DNA from: Pseudomonas sp. TH15
GTDB lineage: Bacteria > Pseudomonadota > Gammaproteobacteria > Pseudomonadales > Pseudomonadaceae
Reading direction: 5' to 3'
NCBI RefSeq assembly: GCF_016651105.1
Contig: NZ_JAEKEL010000001.1
Location: 5,012,001-5,076,000 of the forward strand
DNA: 64,000 nt
A model generated the notes under the pieces. The model had not been told where the DNA came from. It worked only from the letters and a program-made list of their open reading frames with translations, and searched no databases. How positions within the stretch are numbered: the stretch's first letter is position 1; every line of letters begins with the position of its first letter. The translations under genes were made by a program, and so were the position numbers. Below, in pieces: positions 37,441 through 46,431 of the stretch.

Positions 37441-37478
37441 AAAAGCCCGCCAAGGCGTAAACCTTGGCGGGCTTTTTT
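37441..37478. terminator. Bidirectional terminator
   Basis: AAAAGCCCGCCAAGG and CCTTGGCGGGCTTTTTT form a 14-15-bp stem between sstT and the convergent DUF1993 gene. Confidence 0.9.
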
Positions 37479-37491
37479 GTAGCCGGGTGGT

Positions 37492-38001
37492 TTAGAACGC
37501 GCCCATGTAATCACGCTTGCCCACTTCAACACCGTTGTGACGCAGCAGTGCGTAGGTGGTGGTGACGTGGAAGAAGAACTGCGGCAGGCCGTAGGTCAGC
37601 AGGTAAGCCTGGCCAGTGAAGCGCTTCTCTTTCGGCGTGCCTTGACGGGTGATGATCTCGATCCCTTCCTTGCCATCGATCTGCTCAGGCTTGAACTCGC
37701 CGATGAAGGCCAGAACCTTGGCGATCAGCGCTTGCAGTTCGGCGAAGGTTGTTTCGGTGTCGTCGTACTTCGGAAGCTCGACTTCAGCCAGACGCGCGGA
37801 AACGCCCTTGGCGAAATCTACGGCGATCTGCACCTGACGCACCAGCGGGAACATGTCCGGGTACAGACGGGCTTGCAGGAAAGCGTTCGGGTCGATGTTC
37901 TTGGCGGTAGCGTGGGCTTCGGCCTTGTTCAGAACGTCGCTCAGGGCGTTGAGCATTTGTTTGAAAACCGGGACGGAAGCGGCGTACAGGGAAATGGTCA
38001 T
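37492..38001 (-). CDS. DUF1993 family protein
   Basis: This 169-residue all-helical soluble protein matches the DUF1993 pattern: SLYAASVPVFKQMLNALSDVLNKAE at the start, RLYPDMFPLVRQVQIAVDFAKG in the middle and LPQFFFHVTTTYALLRHNGVEVGKRDYMG at the end. The layout resembles DinB-like four-helix bundles with His near the C-terminus, but no catalytic role is known. It is common next to unrelated genes in pseudomonads and plants' associates. Confidence 0.82.
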   Translation of the reverse strand: MTISLYAASVPVFKQMLNALSDVLNKAEAHATAKNIDPNAFLQARLYPDMFPLVRQVQIAVDFAKGVSARLAEVELPKYDDTETTFAELQALIAKVLAFIGEFKPEQIDGKEGIEIITRQGTPKEKRFTGQAYLLTYGLPQFFFHVTTTYALLRHNGVEVGKRDYMGAF

Positions 38002-38140
38002 GGCAGTCTCGTGTTGTGGCGGGGTTGAAACATGCGCCGATTATAGCCATGCCCGAGCGCCCTGCGGCTTGTCTTTTATCCAGCAAGGATTACGCTAGGC
38101 GGCTTCGACTGCACGCTTTGACAGCAAAGGGAAAAGCGCG

Positions 38141-38788
38141 ATGAGCACTGAGCAAGAAACGACCTTCGACGAACCGCGCCTCAACAGCACGGAAATCCGC
38201 ATCCTGGGCTCGTTGATCGAGAAGCAGGCCACCAGCCCGGAAACCTATCCGCTGACCCTCAATGCCCTGGTCATCGCCTGCAACCAGAAAACCAGCCGCG
38301 AACCGGTGATGAACCTCACCCAAGGCCAGGTCGGCCAGAGCCTGCGCGCCCTGGAAGGCCGCGGCTTCACCAAATTGGTAATGGGCAGCCGTGCCGACCG
38401 TTGGGAACACAAGGTGGACAAGGCGCTGGAACTGGTGCCAGCCCAGGTGATTCTGACCGGGCTGTTGTTTCTGCGCGGCCCGCAAACGGTCAATGAACTG
38501 CTGACCCGCAGCGGTCGCATGCATGAATTCGAAGATGCGGAACAGGTGGTGCATCAGCTCGAGCGTTTGATTGCCCGGGGTCTGGCGTTGCTGATTCCGC
38601 GTCAGGCCGGTCAGCGTGAAGACCGTTATATGCATGCACTGGGCGACCCGGCGGATATTGAGGTGATTCTCGCGGCAAGGCAGAACCCAGTGGAACGTGG
38701 TGCCGGTGGCGGCGTGTCGGTTGAGCGGATCGAAGAGCTTGAAGCGCGGATAGCGGCGCTGGAAGAGCGCTTGGCGCGCCTCGAATAA
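38141..38788 (+). CDS. YceH family protein (DUF480)
   Basis: This 215-residue protein has tandem winged-helix domains: [37 protein letters not shown] is the defining N-terminal motif, and a coiled-coil C-terminus ([19 protein letters not shown]) could drive dimerisation. DNA binding is suggested by fold, but no target is known. AAGGGAA precedes the ATG. Confidence 0.88.
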   Translation: MSTEQETTFDEPRLNSTEIRILGSLIEKQATSPETYPLTLNALVIACNQKTSREPVMNLTQGQVGQSLRALEGRGFTKLVMGSRADRWEHKVDKALELVPAQVILTGLLFLRGPQTVNELLTRSGRMHEFEDAEQVVHQLERLIARGLALLIPRQAGQREDRYMHALGDPADIEVILAARQNPVERGAGGGVSVERIEELEARIAALEERLARLE

Positions 38789-38809
38789 CCGGCACACATC
38801 GTCAAAAAA

Positions 38810-38899
38810 TGTGGGAGCGAGCTTGCTCGCGATAGCGGTCTTTCAGCGACACATCCTCTTAATGTGCCAATGTCATCGCCAGCAGGCTAGCTCCCACAG
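38810..38899. repeat. REP doublet (right copy degenerate)
   Basis: GTGGGAGCGAGCTTGCTCGC and an inverse copy that has drifted (TCGCCAGCAGGCTAGCTCCC). Confidence 0.85.
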
Positions 38900-38910
38900 G
38901 GACCCGCACG

Positions 38911-39429
38911 TTATTCGCCGTCCCAGTAATCGACACCATCCGCCTGCCGCGCGACGGCGACAAAGCCTGATACATGGCCCTCAGCATCAACTTTGAAGTT
39001 ATCCATCACCGCGTACTTGTTCGAATCCGGGTATTCGCAAATGTCCGGTTGCTGCTGAGTGCTGACCGCCAGATAACGCAGCTCGCCCGCGCTGGTATTG
39101 ATGATCTGATGCGCCATTTCCGGGCCGCCCGCCGGGCAGGCAATCACATCACCGGCGCGGATCGGAAAACGCTCCGCACCCAGACGCACTTCACCCTCGC
39201 CAGCCACCACGTAGAACATTTCTTCATTGACCCGATGACTGTGGAACGGGCTGCCACGCATGCCGGGCGGCAGCGCATATAAACGGTAACCCAGTTTTTG
39301 CGCACCGAGCTGCTGGCCGATCCGAGCCGAACGTTGCTGATAACGTGCGGCGGTTTCGCCTTCGGGAGACAGGGCTTCGGGCAGTGGCTGGAGTTCGACC
39401 TGATGCAGATTGAGGATGGGCGGATGCAT
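38911..39429 (-). CDS. Cupin-domain protein
   Basis: This 172-residue single-cupin protein starts MHPPILNLHQVELQPLPE (ATG at 39429); the longer frame upstream runs through a REP. Cupin motif 1 is GSPFHSHRVNEEMFYVVAGEG (two His and a Glu for metal), and motif 2 is GDVIACPAGGPEMAHQIIN (third His). This is a putative metal-dependent isomerase, dioxygenase or binding protein. The substrate is unknown. Confidence 0.82.
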   Translation of the reverse strand: MHPPILNLHQVELQPLPEALSPEGETAARYQQRSARIGQQLGAQKLGYRLYALPPGMRGSPFHSHRVNEEMFYVVAGEGEVRLGAERFPIRAGDVIACPAGGPEMAHQIINTSAGELRYLAVSTQQQPDICEYPDSNKYAVMDNFKVDAEGHVSGFVAVARQADGVDYWDGE

Positions 39430-39517
39430 GCTGAACCTCGGACACGGTTTTTGTGGAGGGCAAGTCTGTGCTTGCTGGTGAGGCAGTATAGGCAGCAGGT
39501 GAAACCGAGGTGAATTC

Positions 39518-39609
39518 ATCGCTGGCAAGCCAGCTCCCACAGAGTTTCGGGCGGCCCCAAAGACTCCTGCTCCCACTTGGTACCTGTGGGAGCAGGCTTG
39601 CCAGCGATG
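39518..39609. repeat. REP doublet, TCGCTGGCAAGCC variant
   Basis: TCGCTGGCAAGCCAGCTCCC and the inverse GGGAGCAGGCTTGCCAGCGA. This second REP subfamily differs from the TCGCGAGC type elsewhere in the window. Confidence 0.88.
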
Positions 39610-39632
39610 AGGCCAGTCAACTCAACACATCA

Positions 39633-40451
39633 TCAGCTACGGGCAAACGCCACCGCCGCCGCAAACTGCTGCTCATTCGGACGCACGCCGGTGTACAGCA
39701 CAAACTGCTCCAGCGCCTGGATCGCGATGACCTCAAGCCCGGTAATGACCTTTTTCCCCTCGGCACGCCCGCGCACGATCAACGGCGTCTCCGACGGAAT
39801 TGCCACCACATCAAACACCGTCTCGGCGGCTTTGATCACTTCAGGCTCAAACGCCAGCTGCCCCGCCTCCGGCCCACCGTCCATGCCAACCGGTGTGACG
39901 TTGATCAACATCTGTGGCCGCTCATCGCCCAGCTCTGCCTGCCAGCGATAGCCCAGAGAGTCCGCCAACGCCCGGCCAGCGCGCTCGTTGCGCGCAATGA
40001 TCACGCCGTTTCTATAGCCGCCATCACGCAAGGCACTGGCCACAGCCTTCGCCATGCCGCCACTGCCGCGCAGGGCAAAGGTCGACTCTTTGGGCACTTG
40101 ATGGGTTTCCAGCAACTGGGCGATGGCGATGTAATCGGTGTTGTAGGCCTTGAGGTGGCCGTCGGTATTGACGATGGTGTTGATCGATTGAATGGCCGCG
40201 GCCGAGGCGTCCAGCTCATCGACCAGCGCGATGCAGGCTTCCTTGAACGGCATCGACACGCCGCAACCGCGAATGCCCAAGGCACGAATGCCACCCACAG
40301 CGCCGCTAAGGTCCTGGCTGCTGAAGGCCTTGTAGTAAAAATTCAGCCCCAGTTGTTCGTACAGATGATTGTGGAATCGCAGGCCAAAGTTCCCGGGGCG
40401 TGCTGACAGAGACATGCACAGCTGGGTGTCTTTGTTGGGGTTCATCTGCAT
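39633..40451 (-). CDS. Shikimate dehydrogenase-like protein (AroE paralogue)
   Basis: This 272-residue protein has the AroE fold: MSLSARPGNFGLRFHNHLYEQLG is the substrate site region, VSMPFKEACIALVDEL keeps the catalytic Lys, and NTDYIAI keeps the catalytic Asp. FALRGSGGMAKAVASAL is the nucleotide-binding loop. It differs from canonical AroE at the N-terminus (SLSARP instead of ...SPSPKIHN) and lies outside the usual aroE context, like the SDH-like (HI0607-type) subgroup with weak shikimate activity. GGAGAAG precedes the ATG at 40451. Confidence 0.82.
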   Translation of the reverse strand: MQMNPNKDTQLCMSLSARPGNFGLRFHNHLYEQLGLNFYYKAFSSQDLSGAVGGIRALGIRGCGVSMPFKEACIALVDELDASAAAIQSINTIVNTDGHLKAYNTDYIAIAQLLETHQVPKESTFALRGSGGMAKAVASALRDGGYRNGVIIARNERAGRALADSLGYRWQAELGDERPQMLINVTPVGMDGGPEAGQLAFEPEVIKAAETVFDVVAIPSETPLIVRGRAEGKKVITGLEVIAIQALEQFVLYTGVRPNEQQFAAAVAFARS

Positions 40452-40698
40452 GAAACTTCTCCTTTTAATGCACTTTCAGATAGACGGGATTAGCCATTGC
40501 ACCCGTTCTGTTCGATCATAGCGAGGTGTCTACACCCCGGTATTGCGGGGCTGTAAAGACGTCGGTACAGAGCCTTACACAAACTTTACCTAGTGGCTGT
40601 GCTGATTTTCAAAAAGTCGCTGTCTTAGAAGTATCCCCGCGATAATCCTTGGGTCTATTTGCAGATTCAAGCGCCGGGTCGAACAACGAGGAATTATC

Positions 40699-41055
40699 AT
40701 GATCCGTAAACTTCCTGTCTTAGCTTTGCTGATCGGTGCATTAGCTGTCGCAGGGCAAGCAGAAGCCCATGGCGGCAACTATTGGCAAGGCCCTGCGGTG
40801 TTTGGCGCGATCGTCGGCTCGGCCATTATCGGTTCGGCGCTTATCAACCAGGACCGCCCTGTCTATGTGCAACAGGCGCCCGTGTATGCCGCACCACCAC
40901 CGGTTTATGTGCAACAACCGCCGCCACCGGTCTACTACCAGCCAGCGCCGGTGTATGTGCAACAACCGGTGTACGTCCAACCGGCCCCGGTGTATTACGG
41001 CCCGCCGCGTGGCTACTATGGTCGACCACACTATTACGGCGGCCCACGCTGGTAA
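40699..41055 (+). CDS. Secreted Pro/Tyr/Val-rich repeat protein
   Basis: This is a 118-residue protein with a cleavable signal peptide (LLIGALAVAGQAEA|HGG). After a short Gly/Ala hydrophobic stretch (GAIVGSAIIGSALI), the rest is repeats of P-V-Y-V-Q-Q and P-x-P-V-Y-Y, ending in Gly/Tyr-rich GYYGRPHYYGGPRW. This composition suggests a disordered or adhesive envelope protein. GAGGAATT precedes the ATG and a terminator follows. No function is known. Confidence 0.75.
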   Translation: MIRKLPVLALLIGALAVAGQAEAHGGNYWQGPAVFGAIVGSAIIGSALINQDRPVYVQQAPVYAAPPPVYVQQPPPPVYYQPAPVYVQQPVYVQPAPVYYGPPRGYYGRPHYYGGPRW

Positions 41056-41065
41056 TCTGAACAAC

Positions 41066-41095
41066 AAGCCCCGCTTTTATAGCGGGGCTTTTTTA
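41066..41095 (+). terminator. Intrinsic terminator
   Basis: AAGCCCCGC-TTTTATA-GCGGGGCTTTTTT, 11 bp after the repeat-protein stop. Confidence 0.9.
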
Positions 41096-41285
41096 TGACC
41101 GTTGGTCGGCCCAGGTCTGAAAAAATCTCGCCAAGGTCGTTGTCGGGACAGTTTGTGCAGCTAAAGTCGGCATGATGGCCTTGACCGTTGGCGGCAAAAC
41201 ATTAAACGGTCATCTATTTGTCATGACGGAACCGCAATCTGAATCCGTCCGTAAACAACAGGTTGATAAAAACAAGGACGACCTC

Positions 41286-41480
41286 ATGCCAACGCAAAAC
41301 CCGCACCGCAATGTCGGCTTGTGTACCTCCAGCAAGGTGTACAACGCACTGACCGAACTCAAGCACCTGGAAGGCCATCGCAGCGCCAAGTTTCTCTCGC
41401 TGCTGGCCGAAAACCTGGTGCGCAAAGGCCTGCTCAACGAGCAGGAAGTGGTTCATATGCTCGATCTGGTAGTCGATTGA
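41286..41480 (+). CDS. Small helical protein of unknown function (64 residues)
   Basis: It begins MPTQNPHRNVGLCTSSKVYNALTEL, with AGGA eight bases before the ATG at 41286. The body is a compact helical region (LKHLEGHRSAKFLSLLAENLVRKGLLNEQEVVHMLD). An upstream in-frame ATG at 41224 would add 21 residues rich in Gln/Lys and has no good ribosome-binding site. The NALTELKHLEGHRSAKFLSLLAENLVRKG segment hints at a ribbon-helix-helix-like DNA binder, but this is weak. The role is unknown. Confidence 0.55.
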   Translation: MPTQNPHRNVGLCTSSKVYNALTELKHLEGHRSAKFLSLLAENLVRKGLLNEQEVVHMLDLVVD

Positions 41481-41580
41481 CCGCCACACTCGCTGGCATC
41501 AATGACCACTATCAAGAACGTTGATTGTCCGTTGAACCGCGCGGTCCGTAAGGTGGCTCCATAGATCGATGGAGGTACTT

Positions 41581-41763
41581 ATGTCCCAGGTTCAGATCAT
41601 GTCCGTTATCGGCAGCGCCGTTCCCGCATCGCTCAGAGAGCTAGGACTGCTCGCCTGTTGGTATGTGATGCGCGACGGCGAACCGATCAGCGGTCCGCTC
41701 ACCTCGCTTCCCGCCGCCCAGGCCCTGTCGCAACGCATCGGCATCGTCCGGCTCATCGCCTAA
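41581..41763 (+). CDS. Small protein of unknown function (60 residues)
   Basis: It begins MSQVQIMSVIGSAVPASLREL with GGAGG six bases before the ATG. The centre, LLACWYVMRDGEPISGPLTSLPAAQAL, looks like a small beta-rich domain. The stop overlaps the end of the convergent AI-2E family gene by four bases. No homologue is recognised with confidence. Confidence 0.6.
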   Translation: MSQVQIMSVIGSAVPASLRELGLLACWYVMRDGEPISGPLTSLPAAQALSQRIGIVRLIA

Positions 41764-42821
41764 GGCAGCTGAACCTGCGGCTTGCTTTCGACATAGATCG
41801 CCCAGCTCGACATAAACAGCGCGGCGATCAACGGCCCGATTACAAAACCGTTCAGACCGAACACGGCCATACCGCCCAAGGTCGAGATCAGGATCATGTA
41901 GTCGGGCATCCGGGTGTCTTTGCCCACCAGGATCGGCCGCAGCAGATTGTCCACCAGGCCAATCACAAATACCCCGAACAACCCCAGCACCACGCCCTGC
42001 CAGATCGCCCCGCTGAGCAGGAAGTACACCGCCACCGGCGCCCAGACAATCCCCGCCCCCACCGCTGGCAACAGCGACAGAAACGCCATCAACACCGCCC
42101 AGAGCAGCACACTGGGGATATCCAAAAACCAGAAAATCAAGCCGCCCAACGCACCCTGCGTGATCGCGACCAACAAATTGCCTTTGACGGTGGCCCGCAC
42201 CACGCGATTGAATTTAAGCTGCAAACGGCGTTTCTGGTGTTCCTGTAACGGCACGGCGGTGCGGACTTTGCGCGCCAGCTCGGCGCCGTCCCGCAGAAAG
42301 AAGAACAACAGGTACAGCATGATGAAAAAGCTGACGATGAACTCGAACGTCCCCTGACCAACACTGAAAACCTGCGTGGCAAAGAATTGACTGCCTTGCA
42401 TCGCGCCCTTGACGATTTTGTCCTGCACCCCCTTCAACTCACCTACGCCGGACCGATCAAGCAAATGCTGGAAATACGGCGGCAAGCCATGCTTGAACTG
42501 CGACACATACCCGGCGATGTCCAGCTCGCCGCTTTCGATGCGGTTGTACAGCGACGCGCCTTCCTGAACCAGCAGGACACTGAGGATGATCACCGGCAAA
42601 ATCGCGATCACCAGACAAATACTCAGGGTGCACAGCGACGTCAGGTTGCGCTGCCAGCCGAACTTCAATTGCAGCCGCCGCTGCATCGGCGCGAAGACGA
42701 TGCCGAGGATGACCGCCCAGAACACCGCACCGTAAAACGGCAACAGAATCCAGATAAAGGCCAGGGTCACGACGACCAGCAACACAAGCAGCGCCCTGTT
42801 TTGTAGCGTGGTTTCTTTCAT
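41760..42821 (-). CDS. AI-2E/PerM-family membrane transporter
   Basis: This 353-residue protein has about eight transmembrane helices. The family signature is visible in the long central hydrophobic stretch (FEFIVSFFIMLYLLFFFLRDG) and the C-terminal FLSLLPAVGAGIVWAPVAVYFLL and PILVGKDTRMPDYMILISTLGG segments. Members were linked to export of autoinducer-2 (TqsA) or to Na+(Li+)/H+ antiport in other groups. The sequence does not decide between these. There is no luxS nearby. Confidence 0.82.
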   Translation of the reverse strand: MKETTLQNRALLVLLVVVTLAFIWILLPFYGAVFWAVILGIVFAPMQRRLQLKFGWQRNLTSLCTLSICLVIAILPVIILSVLLVQEGASLYNRIESGELDIAGYVSQFKHGLPPYFQHLLDRSGVGELKGVQDKIVKGAMQGSQFFATQVFSVGQGTFEFIVSFFIMLYLLFFFLRDGAELARKVRTAVPLQEHQKRRLQLKFNRVVRATVKGNLLVAITQGALGGLIFWFLDIPSVLLWAVLMAFLSLLPAVGAGIVWAPVAVYFLLSGAIWQGVVLGLFGVFVIGLVDNLLRPILVGKDTRMPDYMILISTLGGMAVFGLNGFVIGPLIAALFMSSWAIYVESKPQVQLP

Positions 42822-42981
42822 GTCCGATCCATGTCAATCCGCAACGGAGCAGGCGCTCCTTGATGCTTAGTCCGCCACGGTTCGCATGAGTGCCATCCGT
42901 TTGTTCATCAAGCATAGATCCAGATCAATGATCCCTGAGGGCAAGCCCTCTATCCTCGGCTGCTTTGCGATCGATACCGCC

Positions 42982-44319
42982 ATGCCCCTTGCCACACCAC
43001 TCTCAATCCCAGAGCTACTCGCCCCCGCCGGCACTCTGAAAAACATGCGTTATGCCTTCGCCTACGGCGCCGATGCGGTGTACGCCGGGCAGACGCGCTA
43101 CAGCTTGCGGGTGCGCAATAACGAATTCGACCACGCCAACCTGGCCCTCGGCATCAAAGAGGCGCAAGCCCAGAACAAGCGTTTCTACGTGGTGGTCAAC
43201 ATCGCGCCGCACAACGCCAAGCTCAAAACGTTCTTGAAAGACCTGACTCCGGTGATTGCCATGGCGCCGGACGCGCTGATCATGTCCGACCCGGGCCTGA
43301 TCATGCTGGTACGCCGGCACTTCCCGCAGATGCCAATCCATTTGTCGGTGCAGGCCAACACGGTGAATTGGGCGAGCGTCGAGTTCTGGCAGCAACAGGG
43401 CTTGAGCCGGATCATCCTGTCGCGGGAACTGTCCCTGGAGGAAATCGCCGAAATTCGCCAGCAAGTACCGGCCATGGAACTGGAAGTGTTCGTTCACGGC
43501 GCGTTGTGCATGGCCTATTCCGGACGCTGCCTGCTCTCGGGCTACATGAACAAGCGCGACGCCAACCAGGGCAGTTGCACCAACGCTTGCCGCTGGAAGT
43601 ACTCGGCACAGGCGGCCACGGAGAATCAGCTCGGCGAGATTGTTCAACAGTTCCAGCCTGAGCCGACTTTAGGCATCGGCGCACCGACCGATCAGGTGTT
43701 CCTGTTGCAAGAAGCCAATCGTCCAGACGAGTTGATGCCAGCCTTCGAGGACGAACACGGCACCTACATCATGAACGCCAAAGACCTGCGCGCCGTGCAG
43801 CATGTCGAGCGTTTGACGCAAATGGGCGTGCATTCACTGAAGATCGAAGGCCGGACCAAATCCCACTTCTATTGCGCCCGCACCACTCAGGTGTATCGCC
43901 AGGCCATTGATGATGCGGTGGCCGGTCGCGCCTTCAATCGCAATCTGATGACTGATCTGGAGTCCCTGGCCCAGCGCGGCTACACCGAAGGGTTCCTGCG
44001 TCGGCATGTGCATGATGAGTATCAGAACTACCAGAACGGCAGCTCGGTGTCGGAGCGACAGCAGTTTGTCGGGGAATTGACCGGCGAACGGCACGATCGC
44101 CTGGCCGAAGTGAAGGTGAAGAACCGCTTTGGCCTGGGCGATCATATGGAACTGATGACGCCCAAGGGCAACTTCCACTTTGATTTGCATCAGTTGCAGA
44201 ACATCAAAGGCGAGCCGATTGAAGTGGCGCCGGGGGATGGGCACACGGTGTATGTGCCGATTCCGGATGCGGTGGATTTGCGGTTTGGGTTGTTGATGCG
44301 CGATGTGGGCACTCAATAA
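42982..44319 (+). CDS. trhP: tRNA 5-hydroxyuridine modification protein TrhP (YegQ, peptidase U32 family)
   Basis: This 445-residue U32-family protein follows E. coli YegQ almost throughout: PELLAPAGTLKNMRYAFAYGADAVYAGQ at the N-terminus, then EVFVHGALCMAYSGRCLLSGYMNKRDANQGSCTNACRW with the conserved cysteines, and KIEGRTKSHFYCARTTQVYR. TrhP forms ho5U at the wobble position of tRNAs, using prephenate with TrhO as the oxygen-dependent alternative. The start is taken as ATG 42982; earlier in-frame starts have no better signal. Confidence 0.92.
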   Translation: MPLATPLSIPELLAPAGTLKNMRYAFAYGADAVYAGQTRYSLRVRNNEFDHANLALGIKEAQAQNKRFYVVVNIAPHNAKLKTFLKDLTPVIAMAPDALIMSDPGLIMLVRRHFPQMPIHLSVQANTVNWASVEFWQQQGLSRIILSRELSLEEIAEIRQQVPAMELEVFVHGALCMAYSGRCLLSGYMNKRDANQGSCTNACRWKYSAQAATENQLGEIVQQFQPEPTLGIGAPTDQVFLLQEANRPDELMPAFEDEHGTYIMNAKDLRAVQHVERLTQMGVHSLKIEGRTKSHFYCARTTQVYRQAIDDAVAGRAFNRNLMTDLESLAQRGYTEGFLRRHVHDEYQNYQNGSSVSERQQFVGELTGERHDRLAEVKVKNRFGLGDHMELMTPKGNFHFDLHQLQNIKGEPIEVAPGDGHTVYVPIPDAVDLRFGLLMRDVGTQ

Positions 44320-44411
44320 CGACGCTGCCCCATCCGACACCTGCTCCGGCGTCGGCGTCGGCCGTCGACCGCGGCACCTGTGCCAGCCGAAGGAGCTGGG
44401 GTGTGTCGGGG
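44320..44411. terminator. Long imperfect inverted repeat between convergent genes
   Basis: CCGACACCTGCTCCGGC and GCCGAAGGAGCTGGGGTGTG-TCGG pair imperfectly over ~30 bases. There is no clear T-run, so its role as terminator is tentative. Confidence 0.4.
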
Positions 44412-45281
44412 TCAGGTGAACTCTTCGCGCAGCATCGCCACGAACGCCTCGCGTGCCGGGTGTACCCCGGCATTTTCGTGCCAGTAAAACAGGTTGTCGA
44501 TGGCCGTCAGCTCGGGGAACTCATAGCCCACGCAGCCGGCGCCTTTGGCATATTGATCAAACACACCCTTGGGTACCAACGCCACGCCGGCACCGGCACT
44601 GACGCAACCGACAATCGCCCCGTAACTGGCAAGACTGACAATTGGCAGTGCCTGGCCCTGACGCAATAACCACTGCTCCAGCGCCGCCCGATAGGGACAA
44701 CCCTGCGGCCACATGAATACGGTTTTGTCTTGCAGATCATCGATGCCGCGCACCGGCCCGAACGACGTTGAGGCGATCAGCAGCAGCTCTTCGCGATACA
44801 TCGGCGTGCGTTTGAGCTGAGAGCGCTCGACGTCCACTGCCACAATCGCGCCGTCGAGTCGATGGCTGAGCGTGTCGTCGAGTAACTGGCCCCAGGTGCC
44901 GGTGGTGAGTTCCAGCGCCACCTGCGGAAAGCGCTTGTGAAACTTCGCCAACAATCGCGGTAATCGCCCGGTCGCCGAGGACTCGATGGCGCCTATGCGC
45001 AGCGGACCGGACGGCTCCGCCGATGGATCGACGGCGCGTTTGGCTTCAGCGGTCAGCGCGAGAATTTTTTCCGCATAGGCCAGAAACGTCTGCCCCGCAG
45101 GACTGATGCGCAACCCGCGCCCCTCGCGCAGAAACAGCGCAACGCCAAGCTCAGCCTCCAACGCCTTGATGCGCGCGGTGATGTTCGACGGCACGCAGAA
45201 CAATTTTTCTGCCGCTCGGGCAATGCTGCCAAGTTCGGCCACGGTCTTGAACATACGGATTTGCGCCAGCTCCATATCCAT
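44412..45281 (-). CDS. LysR-family transcriptional regulator
   Basis: This 289-residue LysR protein starts MDMELAQIRMFKTVAELGSIARAAEKL, with an AGAG site just upstream; the ATG two codons later is an alternative. The HTH is IARAAEKLFCVPSNITARIKALEAELG. The effector domain contains GAGVALVPKGVFDQYA. It is divergent from the DMT permease gene (94 bp between starts) and likely controls it. Its ligand is unknown. Confidence 0.85.
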   Translation of the reverse strand: MDMELAQIRMFKTVAELGSIARAAEKLFCVPSNITARIKALEAELGVALFLREGRGLRISPAGQTFLAYAEKILALTAEAKRAVDPSAEPSGPLRIGAIESSATGRLPRLLAKFHKRFPQVALELTTGTWGQLLDDTLSHRLDGAIVAVDVERSQLKRTPMYREELLLIASTSFGPVRGIDDLQDKTVFMWPQGCPYRAALEQWLLRQGQALPIVSLASYGAIVGCVSAGAGVALVPKGVFDQYAKGAGCVGYEFPELTAIDNLFYWHENAGVHPAREAFVAMLREEFT

Positions 45282-45375
45282 CACTCTGAGTGAACATTCA
45301 GCGCAGTATAAGTCAGTTGTGGCGAATGATTGGCCGATCGGATACTCGACCCACCAAACCTTCCGGTGCCCGATC

Positions 45376-46272
45376 ATGTCGCCCCCTACTCCTCTGAAAA
45401 TCCTTTTGGCCATGGCATTTGTCGTCGGCTGCTGGGCGTATTCGCCGACCGGTATTCATCTCGGCCTGCAAGCCTACGAGCCCGGGCATCTGGCGTTGTT
45501 GCGGTTTCTGCTGGCGTCGTTGCTGATGGCGGTGATCGCGGCGTTCAAAGGTGTTCGCTTGCCACAGTGGCGCGATGTGCCACTGCTGTTTGCGTTGGGA
45601 TTCTTCGCTGTCAGCCTGCATCACGTTGCGTTGAACATCGGCCAGCAAGGCGTCAGTGCCGGCGCTTCGAGTGTGCTGGCGCAATCGAGTCCATTGTTCA
45701 GCACGCTGCTGGCGCGCTTCGTGTTCAAGGATCACGTCAGTGTCTGGCGCTGGGGCTGTGTGTTGCTGGGGTTGATCGGCGTGGTGATTGTGATGGCCGG
45801 CGATAAAGGCCTCGGCGGCATTGATGCCCACGGCTTGCTGATCCTGCTGGCGGCGGTGTCGTGGAGTTTTTACTTTGCGCTGCAGAAGCATCACACCGGG
45901 CGTTATGACGGTTTGACCCTGACTTGCTACACGGTCTGGTGCGGGACCGCGTTGTTGTTGGTTTATCTGCCAGGGCTGGCGGATCAGGTAGTGCGAGCGC
46001 CGGTTAAAGTGCAGATAGCGGTGATTGGGTTGGGCGTGTTTCCGAGTGCCTTGGCGTACCTGGCTTGGGCGTTTGTGCTGGCCCATGTGGATTTGAGTCG
46101 TGCGGCGATGACGTTGTACCTGGTGCCGCCGACAGCGATGGCGATTGCCTCGGTTGCGCTGGGTGAGCGGCCGGCGATGATAGTTATCGTCGGCGCGCTG
46201 GTGGTGTTGACCAGTGTGTTGGCGTTGAATCTGGAGCGGCGGGTTGGCGGGGTTCGGGCAGTTGGGGTGTGA
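45376..46272 (+). CDS. EamA/DMT-superfamily permease
   Basis: This is a 298-residue, ten-helix transporter with two EamA repeats. The first begins LAMAFVVGCWAYSPTGIHLGLQAYEPGHLALLRFLLASLLMAV and the second AVSWSFYFALQKHHTGRYDG. Members export metabolites or amino acids. The start chosen (MSPPTPLKIL, 45376) begins the first helix, and the longer frame upstream overlaps the divergent LysR gene. It is probably the target of that regulator. Confidence 0.85.
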   Translation: MSPPTPLKILLAMAFVVGCWAYSPTGIHLGLQAYEPGHLALLRFLLASLLMAVIAAFKGVRLPQWRDVPLLFALGFFAVSLHHVALNIGQQGVSAGASSVLAQSSPLFSTLLARFVFKDHVSVWRWGCVLLGLIGVVIVMAGDKGLGGIDAHGLLILLAAVSWSFYFALQKHHTGRYDGLTLTCYTVWCGTALLLVYLPGLADQVVRAPVKVQIAVIGLGVFPSALAYLAWAFVLAHVDLSRAAMTLYLVPPTAMAIASVALGERPAMIVIVGALVVLTSVLALNLERRVGGVRAVGV

Positions 46273-46301
46273 TCTGAGAAGGTGTTGAACCTGAAGCAGC
46301 T

Positions 46302-46390
46302 ATCGCGAGCAGGTTCACGCCGGCAATGGCTGGGTGTACCCATATTTGGTGTACACCCCAGCACATTGCAGGTGTGAGCCTGCTCGCGAT
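46302..46390. repeat. REP doublet with internal dyad
   Basis: ATCGCGAGCAGGTTCACGCC and GGTGTGAGCCTGCTCGCGAT flank a second inverted pair (GCTGGGTGTAC/GTGTACACCCCAGC), so the whole element folds into one long hairpin. Confidence 0.85.
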
Positions 46391-46431
46391 GAGGCCCTGA
46401 ACGACAGCAGATCAATCAGACCAGACTTCGA

